DNA of 64,000 bases from Hahella sp. HNIBRBA332 (GTDB lineage: Bacteria; Pseudomonadota; Gammaproteobacteria; Pseudomonadales; Oleiphilaceae). Positions 1 to 8,132 of the stretch are shown one piece after another (positions within the stretch are counted from its first letter, which is position 1; every line of letters begins with the position of its first letter). The translations under genes and the position numbers were made by a program. The stretch lies in the NCBI RefSeq assembly GCF_030719035.1, contig NZ_CP132203.1:4978501-5042500 (forward strand), given 5' to 3'. The notes beneath the pieces were generated by a model. It worked only from the letters and a program-made list of their open reading frames with translations. It ran no database searches and was not told where the DNA came from.

Positions 1-1
1 C

Positions 2-103
2 CTGCATGGCGGCAACCTGTTGATTGCCGTCGGGATTATGCCACTAACCTATTGGTTTATAAACGGGACGCCATTGACTGTAATGAAAGGCGTTGAAATA
101 TAG
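2..103 (+). CDS. C-terminal end of a membrane protein (partial)
   Basis: The open frame enters from the left edge and stops at TAG 101-103. It gives 33 residues, hydrophobic in the first two thirds (LLIAVGIMPLTYWFI) and ending KGVEI, as expected for the last membrane helix and short tail of an integral membrane protein. The start and the family lie outside the window. The other two frames close or look unlike protein. The call rests on hydrophobicity alone, so it is tentative. Confidence 0.4.
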   Translation: MHGGNLLIAVGIMPLTYWFINGTPLTVMKGVEI

Positions 104-126
104 GGGGGGGGAAAGAAAACGCAGAA

Positions 127-153
127 GCAGGCCGACGTTGAGTCGTCGGCTGC
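127..153. terminator. Hairpin between convergent genes
   Basis: GCAG-GCCGAC pairs with GTCGGC-TGC across an 8-nt loop. It lies between the plus-strand partial gene and the end of the minus-strand deamidase-like gene. The minus-strand side is followed by a loosely T-rich stretch, so it may end that transcript. It is a weak intrinsic terminator at best. Confidence 0.35.
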
Positions 154-180
154 ACAATTCCGTGAAATGAAAGCGCCCGG

Positions 181-864
181 TCAGAGAGGTTGGAAATTAG
201 GAAACAGTTCGCGGGTAATCCCAGGACCGCCGCCCTTCCCTACGTTGTAGTAAATGGTCCACAGACCGCCGGTGCGCACGCCGAACACGCTAGTGGGGCT
301 GGCGTAACCTTCTCGCGCCTTGGCTCCGTAGTCACTGGGCTTGAGCATTTGCAGACCCGCGTGGGAAATCACGTTGTTAGTGATGAGTTGCTCGGTGACT
401 TGTCCATAGAACTGGTCCTGCGCGGCTTGCAGATCAAAGTTATATTCTTTGATATCCCCGCTGTTGGGGAAGTTAACCAGATTTTCATTGGCTGGCTGGC
501 AGTTCATGTGCACAACAAAGGGGGATACCGGATTACCCGACACGACGAAGCAGCATCCGGTCAAGTTGGCGGTAACGAAGAAGTTACAGGCGCCTTGAAG
601 CTGTCCCACGACAGCGCGCCATCCCCGCCAGGGCAACCAATAGCAGTTGCCGTTATGAGCAGTGGCGACGGTGACGGTTTTGCCGCCCGCCACATGGGCC
701 CCTTCCTGCAAATTGGCCCGCTCCAGCTGATTCACCAGATAGCAGTTGCGTTGGATGTTATTACATTTGACGCTGTAGGTAGCATGAGAAATATTTGAGG
801 ACTCCGCGCCGGTCACGGTAATTGACTTGTTCGCATTCTGTTTAAAAATATCCGCCAGGGCCAT
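181..864 (-). CDS. BLF1/CNF1-like glutamine deamidase toxin homologue (putative)
   Basis: This is a 227-residue protein with no signal peptide and no membrane helix. An LTGC motif (residues 101-104) is followed by His119, 15 residues after Cys104. Family knowledge: CNF1 uses Cys866 and His881 (also 15 apart), and Burkholderia BLF1 uses Cys94 and His106, both within an LSGC motif; these enzymes deamidate a Gln on host proteins (Rho GTPases, eIF4A). Upstream of the Cys lies a WLPW segment (77-80), which I recall in BLF1 at a similar place. It is Cys-rich (Cys104 and Cys105 adjacent). The start is well set by AAGGAGA 7-8 nt upstream. It stands alone, flanked by gene-poor AT-rich DNA. Inferred role: secreted or injected effector, or antibacterial/antipredator deamidase. 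Function is unproven, and overall identity to known toxins looks low outside the motif region. Confidence 0.6.
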   Translation of the reverse strand: MALADIFKQNANKSITVTGAESSNISHATYSVKCNNIQRNCYLVNQLERANLQEGAHVAGGKTVTVATAHNGNCYWLPWRGWRAVVGQLQGACNFFVTANLTGCCFVVSGNPVSPFVVHMNCQPANENLVNFPNSGDIKEYNFDLQAAQDQFYGQVTEQLITNNVISHAGLQMLKPSDYGAKAREGYASPTSVFGVRTGGLWTIYYNVGKGGGPGITRELFPNFQPL

Positions 865-1447
865 CTTGTCGTCTCCTTAAACTCGTTATTGCTGACAGTC
901 ACTGCAGCCTCGCCTTAGTTCTTACTCGTTTTGGGAAGAGGCGCCCCGCCGCGCGCGTGACCGGATACTAAACCTAGCGTCAATCCAGCTATGGCGCCCC
1001 TCATATTTTTTTATAATGTTTTGTTATCAGAACTAATTTTATTCATCTATAAACCCATGCAGCGGAGAAAGCAGCGAGAGTCAGGCCGTTTTTAAATCAA
1101 AAAAACAGTCATCCTTTGATGCTTTTTTCAAACATAACCGTCAATACACCCGGCGATAAGAACGTGACATACAATTCGTAAAAGAAAAACAATGTAAAAT
1201 TTATTAAAAATAATACAGTATAACGAATCATATACTCGCCTCTTTTTCTTCATTGAAATGCAACTTTTAGTTACATAAGTGTGCATTAAATTCACTATTA
1301 CAAAACATATTGACACATATATTTTGTAAGAAACGAACAGTGTCTATTGACTTCGTAAATTACTTATATGTCAAAGGCCAATTGGCGCTTGATTTTTGAT
1401 CTAAATCCTTCAATATGCACGCCATTTTTAGCACTAGGTAAACTTTA
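865..1447. other. AT-rich intergenic region
   Basis: This is 583 bases without a convincing gene. From about 1000 to 1440 the composition is clearly more AT-rich than the flanking genes. A 62-codon frame on the minus strand (1128-1316) has no ribosome site and unnatural composition. The region must hold the promoters of the divergent deamidase-like gene and of the PilJ-like gene at 1448, but I cannot place them with confidence. Confidence 0.5.
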
Positions 1448-2230
1448 ATGCAGTCGTTCAGAAAGATTTGTTTCTTACTTGTCACACTTACCGCATTCGG
1501 CGCCAGCCTGGCTCGCGCGGAAATATCGAGCATGGATCAGGCTCTGGACATAGCGGGTCAACAAAGAATGTTGAGTCAAAGAATCGTTAAAGCCTATTTA
1601 TTGATTGGACAGGACATTCTTCCTGACAAATCTTCGATTCAATTACATGACAGTGTGGCGCAATTTGAATCTCAACTGTCCGACTTGGAAGGCTATTTAA
1701 AAGCGGGGGAAATGGCGCGCGATTTGAAATCAGTTCGTAAAGAATGGGCCTCCTTCCGCAAATTGGCCACTACCGCTCCCAACCAGGAAAATGCCGCAAA
1801 GCTGATCCAGCAAAGCGAAGAACTGTTGAGCCTGACTCAGGGCGTCACCAGCAACCTGGAAAAACAAGTCGCCGGCACGAAAGGCCGTCTGATCAATATT
1901 TCCAACGAGCAAGGCATGCTGTCTCAGAAAATCGCCATGTACTACTCTGCAATGAGCTGGAACCTGGGTGTTTCCGACCTGGAAAACGATTTTAAAGCTG
2001 CGGTTAAGAAATACGACGCAGGCTTGAGCGAGCTGCGTAAAGCTGACGCTAACAGTGAAGAAATCAACAAGGCGCTGGATAAAGTCATTTCGCAGTGGTC
2101 ATTCTCCCATTCTGGTTTCGAGAAAATGGACGGGCAAGACTTCGTACCCTTCGTTATCGCTATGACCACTGAAAGCATGTTGAAAAGCATGCGCAAGATT
2201 TCGGACATGTACGCAGGCCTGAAAAGCTAG
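1448..2230 (+). CDS. Periplasmic protein with two PilJ/NarX-like sensor repeats (copy 1)
   Basis: This is a 260-residue protein with a Sec signal peptide (about 1-24, ending ARA). The mature part has two repeats of the type IV pili methyl-accepting chemotaxis N-terminal domain type. The first carries GQQRMLSQRIVKAYLLIGQ and the second EQGMLSQKIAMYYSAMSWN. In PilJ and NarX this helical motif forms the periplasmic ligand-sensing (P-box-like) helix. Here there is no transmembrane or signalling domain after it, so the protein is likely a soluble periplasmic ligand binder or partner of another receptor. It is a close paralogue of the next gene (2611-3396), pointing to tandem duplication. A terminator follows at 2287, so the pair is probably transcribed separately. 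Confidence 0.8.
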   Translation: MQSFRKICFLLVTLTAFGASLARAEISSMDQALDIAGQQRMLSQRIVKAYLLIGQDILPDKSSIQLHDSVAQFESQLSDLEGYLKAGEMARDLKSVRKEWASFRKLATTAPNQENAAKLIQQSEELLSLTQGVTSNLEKQVAGTKGRLINISNEQGMLSQKIAMYYSAMSWNLGVSDLENDFKAAVKKYDAGLSELRKADANSEEINKALDKVISQWSFSHSGFEKMDGQDFVPFVIAMTTESMLKSMRKISDMYAGLKS

Positions 2231-2286
2231 TCCGCAAAGGCTGAACTCACACACCAAGTTCCTGTTTTATTCGTCTTCTTCGTTTA

Positions 2287-2311
2287 GTGCGGCGCAAGCC
2301 GCACTCTTTTT
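2287..2311 (+). terminator. Rho-independent terminator
   Basis: A perfect 7-bp stem GTGCGGC/GCCGCAC closes a GCAA tetraloop and is followed by TCTTTTT. It sits 57 nt after the stop of the first PilJ-like gene. Confidence 0.85.
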
Positions 2312-2610
2312 CCCACAAGTTCAACCTCTTTTTCCTTTCCTTACCAGCGCGCAGTCCACCGCCTAGAAACGCCTCCTTGCAACTCGCAACGCAACTCACG
2401 CGCCCTCTCCTCTTGTTTCTGAAAGTCTTTTTTGCCTCCGCCCGACATCGCTCTTTGTCCATACCCACAAATTTCCGGTTTATTTGGCGCCTAACTTGCG
2501 CCAGATCAGCGATGCGTTAACTACCTACCCAGTTACCACATCGTAAGCATCTGATATCTATAGATTTTAACTTAGACTGCACCAGATTGAACCACATGAG
2601 GTAAATGCAT
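2312..2610. other. Intergenic region between PilJ-like paralogues
   Basis: About 300 bases follow the terminator. Short frames on both strands here have skewed, low-complexity translations and no ribosome site, so I see no gene. The region should hold the promoter of the second PilJ-like gene. Confidence 0.4.
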
Positions 2611-3396
2611 ATGCGCCATATAAGGAACTTTAGTCTGCTTGTTTTCTCCCTTTTCGCACTATCCTGGAGCTACACGGTCACCGCAGACATTACCGACCTG
2701 GACGAAGCCATCAACAAGGCAGGGCGCCAACGTATGTTGAGTCAGCGCATTGTGAAATCATATTTGCTGATCGGTCAGGATATTCAGCCAGATAAATCTT
2801 CAAGCCAGCTCACGGAGAGCGTCGCCTTGTTCGAACAGCAATTAGGGGAACTTGAAGCTTATTCAAAGTCGCCGCAGGTCTCAGGGCTACTAAAGTCCGT
2901 GCGCAAGGAGTGGGCCGGGTTTCGTCAATTGGCGACGGCTAAGCCAGCGAAGGACAAAGCCATTGCGCTGATCAACGCCGGAGAGCGCGTTCTCGCACTC
3001 AGCAACAAAGTCGTGCTGTCACTGGAACAGCAGTCTGGCGCTCCCAAAAACAAAATGATCAATCTCTCTGGCCGGCAACGAATGCTGTCCCAGCGCATCG
3101 CACTTTATTACTCCGCATTGAGCTGGAATCTGGATCAGGCGGATCTGGAAAAGAGCTTCACCCAGGCGGTTCAGGAATATGATGAAGCTCTACATGAGCT
3201 ACGTCAGGCGAAAATCAACAATCAGGACATCAACGCCGCGTTGGACAAAGTGATTTCCCAGTGGAGCTTTTCACGCTCTGGATTCCAGTTGATGCAAGGC
3301 CAAAGCTTTGTGCCTTTCATCATCGCCACCACCACAGAAGGCATGCTGAAGAATATGGAGACCATCACGGGTCTTTACGAGAATCTGCAAAGCTAA
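2611..3396 (+). CDS. Periplasmic protein with two PilJ/NarX-like sensor repeats (copy 2)
   Basis: This paralogue of the 1448-2230 gene has the same architecture: signal peptide (ending VTA), then GRQRMLSQRIVKSYLLIGQ and GRQRMLSQRIALYYSALSWN helices. Both also share a C-terminal block around KVISQWSFSRSGFQ. Two in-frame ATGs exist at 2605 and 2611; GAGGT at 2598-2602 is 3 nt from the first and 8 nt from the second, so 2611 is preferred (261 residues). Mature length, repeat order and spacing match copy 1 almost exactly. It has no membrane anchor or methyl-accepting domain. A role in periplasmic sensing is inferred from the domain family only. Confidence 0.8.
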   Translation: MRHIRNFSLLVFSLFALSWSYTVTADITDLDEAINKAGRQRMLSQRIVKSYLLIGQDIQPDKSSSQLTESVALFEQQLGELEAYSKSPQVSGLLKSVRKEWAGFRQLATAKPAKDKAIALINAGERVLALSNKVVLSLEQQSGAPKNKMINLSGRQRMLSQRIALYYSALSWNLDQADLEKSFTQAVQEYDEALHELRQAKINNQDINAALDKVISQWSFSRSGFQLMQGQSFVPFIIATTTEGMLKNMETITGLYENLQS

Positions 3397-3556
3397 ATAT
3401 CCATCCGTGCTCCGGCGCAGCTCAACGTTGCGCCATCACTCTGCGACAGGTCCTGTAATAACCGGTTTCCGAAAGGGTCGCGAACCGACATACTTCGCTA
3501 TAAGCGTTCCAGCGCCGATGCGGACGTCTGTCGCCACAATGAAGTCACCCGATCCC

Positions 3557-4405
3557 ATGAGAAAACTCAAAAAAACTATCGCTTTCGCCACAGGCGCACT
3601 GACGCTCGGTCTCGCGGCGGTGTGGACCGCCGGTGGCGCGCTATCCGCATCGGTCAATCACACCCTTCCCTCACCCCCCGCCTCGCTGCACGCGCAAGCG
3701 GTGCAGTTTGACGGCGTCAGCGGTTGGTATGCGCCTGCGGTCGGCCAGCAATGCGTGCTGCTTCTACACGGCGTGCGTTCTGATCGCACCAGCATGATCA
3801 GACGCGCCCTGTTCCTCCAGAAGTCAGGATATTCCTCATTGCTGATAGATCTTCAAGCCCATGGCGAAACGCCGGGAGAGCAGATCACGTTTGGTTACCG
3901 CGAGTCCGACAACGTCAGGTCCGCCGTCGCCTATTTACGCACGCAACGCCAGTGCGCCAAAGTCGCGATTATTGGCGTATCTCTCGGTGGGGCGGCAAGC
4001 TTGTTGGGACAGTCGCCCGCGCCTGCGGACGCTTATATTCTGGAAGCCGTTTACCCCAACATCGAACAAGCTGTCAGTAATCGACTTTCGATGCGACTCG
4101 GCCTACTGGGAGAATGGTTAGCGCCACTATTAACCGCACAGATTCCTCTACGTTTGGGCGTAAGCATAAATGAGCTGAAGCCGGAAGAGGCCATCAAGCG
4201 CGTGCAAGCGCCTGTCCTGATCATTGCCGGCACAGCGGATGAACACACGACCTTACCGGAATCAAAGCGCCTTTTCGCCAATGCTCCAGAACCCAAATCT
4301 CTCTGGCTGGTGACAGGCGCCCATCATCAGGATTTCTATGACTTCTCTGCACAAGAGTATGAGGAACAGGTAACCAGATTTCTTCGCAGGTCCCTGAAGC
4401 GTTAA
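3557..4405 (+). CDS. Alpha/beta hydrolase, exported or membrane-anchored
   Basis: This is a serine hydrolase of the alpha/beta fold, 282 residues from ATG 3557. The N-terminus MRKLKK followed by a hydrophobic stretch (7-30) is a signal peptide or anchor, which is why this start is chosen over an in-frame ATG far upstream at 3407; ATG 3539 is also possible. The oxyanion region is LLLHGVRSD (68-76), the nucleophile elbow GVSLGG has Ser142, the acid is probably Asp228 in AGTADEH, and the base is His256 or His257 in GAHHQDF. The substrate is unknown; the family includes esterases, peptidases and acyl hydrolases. It is 160 nt after the PilJ-like gene on the same strand, with no clear ribosome site. 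Confidence 0.75.
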   Translation: MRKLKKTIAFATGALTLGLAAVWTAGGALSASVNHTLPSPPASLHAQAVQFDGVSGWYAPAVGQQCVLLLHGVRSDRTSMIRRALFLQKSGYSSLLIDLQAHGETPGEQITFGYRESDNVRSAVAYLRTQRQCAKVAIIGVSLGGAASLLGQSPAPADAYILEAVYPNIEQAVSNRLSMRLGLLGEWLAPLLTAQIPLRLGVSINELKPEEAIKRVQAPVLIIAGTADEHTTLPESKRLFANAPEPKSLWLVTGAHHQDFYDFSAQEYEEQVTRFLRRSLKR

Positions 4406-4581
4406 TCGCTCCACGCCTCAAGATCAAGCCCAGCAATTGTCATGGCTAGACACCTGATCACTCAACCAGTCTAAGCCGTTTAACCGGTTTCACAGCCTGA
4501 GTAGATTAACTACTATTCAATGCGCTCAACGCATATTGATTAACAAACAACCACTACAACCTAATAACAGGAGTCATGGAT

Positions 4582-5499
4582 ATGACCAGGTTCTCAGCCG
4601 GCATTTCGGCGTGCGCATTCGCCTGTGCGGCGGCGGCCATTTACCTGTGGGTTGAAAATAAAAATCTAGAATTTAAATTCGACCAAGAAAGAAAACGTTT
4701 TCAAGAACATGCGCAACAGCAAGCCGCTCGTTATCAGGACGCCATCGACGCGTTCAACGCCTATCTTGAGCAAGCCGGAGAGCCAAAGGGACAGCATGCG
4801 TCTCTCCTGAGACCGGAGTCACACACTACCTCCGCCCAAGCCGAGGCAGTCCGCTCACCGCAAGCTTACGCCGCAGCGCAATCTCTATTGGAAGCAGGAG
4901 AACTAAGCTGGCGACAGGCCGTCAACGAAAAATACCGTGTGCTGTTTTCCGAAATATCTCTCGACGCCTCAACTGAAAAACAACTGCAAAATCTGCTACA
5001 GGAACGAGAGCGTCTCGCCGCGCTGCCCACCGTCAACTACTTCACCGCCCCAGACAGTTTTACAGAGCACGCCGAGCTGCGCGTCATGGCCCTGGACGAG
5101 CTGGACCAACGCATCGTCGAACTACTGGATGCAAATAGCTCACGCCTGTTTGAACTCACCCGCAATTCAGAGTTTGAACAACATCAACTCAAGGAAGTCA
5201 CCGACAGTCTGAGCGCCGCCAATCCGCTCAGTCGGGAACAGGAGCGTACACTGCTCCTCGCCAAACTCCGCCACAAAGAAGCATTTAATATCGCCATGCG
5301 CGATTACGCCGCCGCCCAGGGCAACAAACGCGCTATGGCGGATGAAGCCATCAAAGCGCTGACCCGTTATCGCGATGACTATTTGCAGGAAGCCGCCGCC
5401 TATCTCAACGAGGAGCAAATGGCGGCGCTGACGGATTATGAAGCACTGAGCTTTGAAGAGATGGAAGACAGTCTGCTCGCCTCCCTGCAGACGCAATGA
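4582..5499 (+). CDS. Membrane-anchored coiled-coil protein of unknown function
   Basis: The product has one N-terminal membrane helix (about 5-25), then a long, charged, Gln/Glu/Ala-rich helical region with coiled-coil character through to the end. Two in-frame ATGs (4576 and 4582) follow AGGAG at 4569-4573; spacing favours 4582 (305 residues). I do not recognise a family. The soluble part is probably periplasmic. The C-terminal half (LSREQERTLLLAKLRHKEAFN, then YLNEEQMAALTDYE) resembles the helical repeats of periplasmic adhesion or stress proteins, but that is not an assignment. It sits alone between a hydrolase and a pectate lyase. Confidence 0.65.
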   Translation: MTRFSAGISACAFACAAAAIYLWVENKNLEFKFDQERKRFQEHAQQQAARYQDAIDAFNAYLEQAGEPKGQHASLLRPESHTTSAQAEAVRSPQAYAAAQSLLEAGELSWRQAVNEKYRVLFSEISLDASTEKQLQNLLQERERLAALPTVNYFTAPDSFTEHAELRVMALDELDQRIVELLDANSSRLFELTRNSEFEQHQLKEVTDSLSAANPLSREQERTLLLAKLRHKEAFNIAMRDYAAAQGNKRAMADEAIKALTRYRDDYLQEAAAYLNEEQMAALTDYEALSFEEMEDSLLASLQTQ

Positions 5500-5660
5500 G
5501 CGGGGAGGCCTCAGAAGACCAGCGTAGGCAGGAGGAAAAGCAAATCAGACCAGGCTCAACCGGATCAAGCCGACGCCGCACACATCACTACGGATAAGCC
5601 AAAACAACAACAGCACATTCGTTTCCAGGGTAAACAAAAAACATAAATTCGGAGAACACG

Positions 5661-6929
5661 ATGTTTCGTAAACTCGCTTTAGGCCTGACTCTGCTTGCTT
5701 CAGCAACAAGTATTCAAGCCGCCGCCAATAGACCAGACGGCTTCACCACCATTTGTAAAAGTGGGCAGAGATGCCTGGTGGGCAGTCAAACTCAGGTGGC
5801 TTTTGGGGCCGCCGGGAAGTTCGTTTTTAAATCGCTAAACGGCGCCTTCTCCTGTGACGTCGCCACTTTCGGAGCCGACCCCAATCCCGCCAAGTCCGTG
5901 AAAGAATGTTCCGTCCCTGAAAACGTCACCCATCCCGGCAATGGCGCGGGCGCCGCTGTCAATGTGACACTGAAGGCCAGCAGCGGCGACGGCAAGGTGG
6001 AGTTGTCGTGGAGCGCCAGCAGCGCCCTGCGCAATGTGCAGGTAATGCGCGACACCGACGCTAACCCCATTGGCCGTCAACGCATCGCCAGACTCGCCGG
6101 CGACGCCCGCACTTTCACTGACGCCAATGCCAGAAACGGAACCACTTACTGGTATTGGATCAAGTACACCGATACTAACGGCAAAGTCTCCAACTCCGCC
6201 GCACAAACCACCACTCCATCCGGCGGCTCCGGCAACGCAGACGAATGTTTCGCCGGCGCCACCATCAGAAATAAAAGCGTGGATTGCGGCGGCAAGACCA
6301 TCGGGTTGTCCTGCAACAACGATGACGAACATCAACCGCCGGTGCTCACCCTGATCAACGCCAGCGTGAAGAACCTGCGTATCGCCGCCGATGGCGGTTC
6401 CGATGGCATTCACTGCAACAGCGGCAATTGCACGCTGGAAAATGTGGTCTGGGAAGACATCTGTGAAGACGCCGCCACCCACTCTGCGGAAGGCGGAACT
6501 ATGACCATCATTGGCGGCTGGGCTTACAACAGGAATGGCGGTCCCGGCGGCAAGCCGGACAAGATCTTCCAGCATAACTCCAAGAACAGCACGACTATCA
6601 TCAAAGGCGACTTCACCGTCAAAGGCGACAACGGCAAGCTATGGCGTTCTTGCGGTGACTGCAAAAACAATGGCGGTCCCCGCCACCTGATTGTGGAAGA
6701 TGTCTTCATTGAAGGAACGCTTTCCAGCGGGCTCGCCGGCGTCAACAGCAACTACAAGGACACCGCCACCATTCGCAACCTGAAAGTTAAAAACTACGAT
6801 ACCCGCAAACCCAAAATTTGCGTCGAATACGAAGGGGTGAAGAAGGGAGACGGCAAATCCAAGAAGAAAGGCGAATTCTGGAACACCGCCAGCTGCAAGG
6901 TGGATAAATCAGACGTTTCCAGCTACTGA
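5661..6929 (+). CDS. Secreted pectate lyase, polysaccharide lyase family 3, with an FnIII-like module
   Basis: The product cleaves de-esterified pectin (polygalacturonate) by beta-elimination outside the cell. A signal peptide (1-20, ending QAA) precedes a Cys-containing N-terminal module (about 25-95). An FnIII-like beta-sandwich follows (about 100-185, VELSWSAS then TYWYWIKYTD), and the PL3 beta-helix domain runs from about 193 to 422. PL3 hallmarks are DGIHCNSGNCTLENVVWEDI, the CEDA that follows, and the Lys-rich KIFQHNSKN and RSCGDCKNNGG region; these hold the calcium-binding acids and catalytic Lys/Arg of the family. GGAG stands upstream of the ATG. It is larger than single-domain PL3 enzymes because of the two N-terminal modules. 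Confidence 0.9.
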   Translation: MFRKLALGLTLLASATSIQAAANRPDGFTTICKSGQRCLVGSQTQVAFGAAGKFVFKSLNGAFSCDVATFGADPNPAKSVKECSVPENVTHPGNGAGAAVNVTLKASSGDGKVELSWSASSALRNVQVMRDTDANPIGRQRIARLAGDARTFTDANARNGTTYWYWIKYTDTNGKVSNSAAQTTTPSGGSGNADECFAGATIRNKSVDCGGKTIGLSCNNDDEHQPPVLTLINASVKNLRIAADGGSDGIHCNSGNCTLENVVWEDICEDAATHSAEGGTMTIIGGWAYNRNGGPGGKPDKIFQHNSKNSTTIIKGDFTVKGDNGKLWRSCGDCKNNGGPRHLIVEDVFIEGTLSSGLAGVNSNYKDTATIRNLKVKNYDTRKPKICVEYEGVKKGDGKSKKKGEFWNTASCKVDKSDVSSY

Positions 6930-6950
6930 TTTCCCCGTTTCCATTTATCA

Positions 6951-6987
6951 AAATGGTTTCTCCTAACCGGGGGAAGCCATTTCTTTT
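6951..6987 (+). terminator. Terminator of the pectate lyase gene
   Basis: A 13-bp stem with two G-U pairs (AAATGGTTTCTCC with GGGGAAGCCATTT) is followed by CTTTT. It lies 21 nt after the stop codon. Confidence 0.7.
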
Positions 6988-7082
6988 CCCTGCCTAGACA
7001 CACGTATAAATGCCGTTAGGGCGATCCGACCGTTATACTGTCCGAACGCACCTCCTCTTACTTACTCACCCTGGATCAATGC

Positions 7083-7736
7083 ATGCAGAAGTATATGTAC
7101 GACGCTATTATTTTTGATTGCGATGGCGTGCTGGTGGATACCGAGCGCCTGACCAACGAAGTATTCATGAGCCTGCTGGCGGAACAGGGGCTGCATTTGT
7201 CCCATATGGAAATGCACACCCACTTCACCGGGCAAACCACAGAAGCCAATCTGATCACCGCTGCCGGCCTGCTGGGGCGGCCGCTACCGGAAGACACCCA
7301 CCATCGACTGCGCACCGGCTTCTGGGAAGCCATGCACACCGGTCTGACAACCGTCCCCTACGTCGAAGAAACATTGCAGTCTATCCGTCTGCCTAAAGCC
7401 ATGGCCACTAACGCCTTGCGCGAAGACATGGAGTTCAAACTCAGCCGAACCGGCCTGCATGCGTATTTCGATCACTGTTTCTGCGTTGAGGATGTTGAGA
7501 ACCCCAAACCGGCGCCGGATATCTATCTGCGCGCAGCCTCCGCCTTGGGAGCGGCGCCTGAACACTGTGTGGTGGTGGAGGACTCCACAGCGGGCATCAC
7601 CGCCGCTGTGGCCGCAGGTATGACGGTGTACGCCTATAGTGCGGACATGGATGCGGAAAAACAAAAGGCCGCGGGTGCGGCCTTATGCTTTCATGACATG
7701 AGAGAACTGATCCATTTATTGAGCCGGCGGCCATAA
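7083..7736 (+). CDS. HAD-superfamily phosphatase or phosphomutase, subfamily IA
   Basis: This is a cytoplasmic 217-residue HAD hydrolase. Motif I is FDCDGVLVD with nucleophile Asp12 and acid/base Asp14, motif II is ATNALRED, the motif III Lys is in NPKPAPD, and motif IV is VVEDSTAG. The helical cap between motifs I and II is the C1 type seen in beta-phosphoglucomutase and phosphoglycolate phosphatase-like proteins. The exact substrate cannot be read from sequence. ATG 7083 is used; ATG 7095 is an in-frame alternative. Confidence 0.85.
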   Translation: MQKYMYDAIIFDCDGVLVDTERLTNEVFMSLLAEQGLHLSHMEMHTHFTGQTTEANLITAAGLLGRPLPEDTHHRLRTGFWEAMHTGLTTVPYVEETLQSIRLPKAMATNALREDMEFKLSRTGLHAYFDHCFCVEDVENPKPAPDIYLRAASALGAAPEHCVVVEDSTAGITAAVAAGMTVYAYSADMDAEKQKAAGAALCFHDMRELIHLLSRRP

Positions 7737-7765
7737 CGCAATCCGGGCGGCCACTGGCTCATTAC

Positions 7766-7786
7766 GCGCCTGCCTCAGGCGCTTTC
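7766..7786. terminator. Hairpin between convergent genes
   Basis: GCGCCTG and CAGGCGC pair perfectly across CCT, followed on the plus strand by TTT. It overlaps the stop codon of the minus-strand gene at 7775. It may act as a short two-way terminator, but the T tract is weak. Confidence 0.45.
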
Positions 7787-7999
7787 CAACGCTAATAGAT
7801 TCAGAGGCATGCCCACCTCTGCTTCTATTTTTTTGTACTCCTCCTCCAAATAATGAAGAAGGTGATTCAAACTCACCAAATACTCGAAGTGACTTTCCGA
7901 ATCGTTTAAGAAGCCGCCGTCCATAATCGCGCGATTGAATTGAATCGCATCCGATACGGCTTGCAGAAGAATGGGAGCAAGTTCATTTCTGATATTCAT
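7775..7999 (-). CDS. Small acidic helical protein, unknown function
   Basis: A 74-residue product, mostly amphipathic helix (ELAPILLQAVSDAIQFN, HFEYLVSLNHLLHYLEEEY). It is cytoplasmic, with no signal or Cys. Codon use looks natural, and AGAGAC about 12 nt upstream could be a weak ribosome site. No family recognised. It lies between a HAD gene (convergent) and the M4 protease (same strand, downstream of the protease terminator). Confidence 0.5.
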   Translation of the reverse strand: MNIRNELAPILLQAVSDAIQFNRAIMDGGFLNDSESHFEYLVSLNHLLHYLEEEYKKIEAEVGMPLNLLALESA

Positions 8000-8098
8000 T
8001 TTGATTTTGTCTCTATACTGCCGCGTTGTTATTTTTGAGGGTGGCAGCCTCCTCCGGGCTGAAGGTCCGGCGCCGCGTCAAAGTCCCAGCGGGCCGGC

Positions 8099-8122
8099 AA
8101 TAAAAGGGGCGACAAGCGCCCC
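8099..8122 (-). terminator. Terminator of the M4 protease gene
   Basis: On the minus strand, GGGGCG pairs with CGCCCC over a 5-nt loop and is followed by TTTTATT. It is about 10 nt after the protease stop codon. Confidence 0.85.
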
Positions 8123-8132
8123 TCAACGCAGA

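Noticed and set aside
190..798. 202-codon plus-strand frame opposite the deamidase-like gene
   Set aside because: It is the antisense shadow of the minus-strand gene, whose start has a strong ribosome site and whose product has catalytic motifs; this frame has none.
1128..1316. 62-codon minus-strand frame in the AT-rich gap
   Set aside because: No ribosome site, biased composition, and no recognisable motif.
2247..2520. Short frames on both strands between the PilJ-like genes
   Set aside because: They overlap the terminator, have low-complexity Arg/Lys or Leu/Ser translations and no ribosome site.
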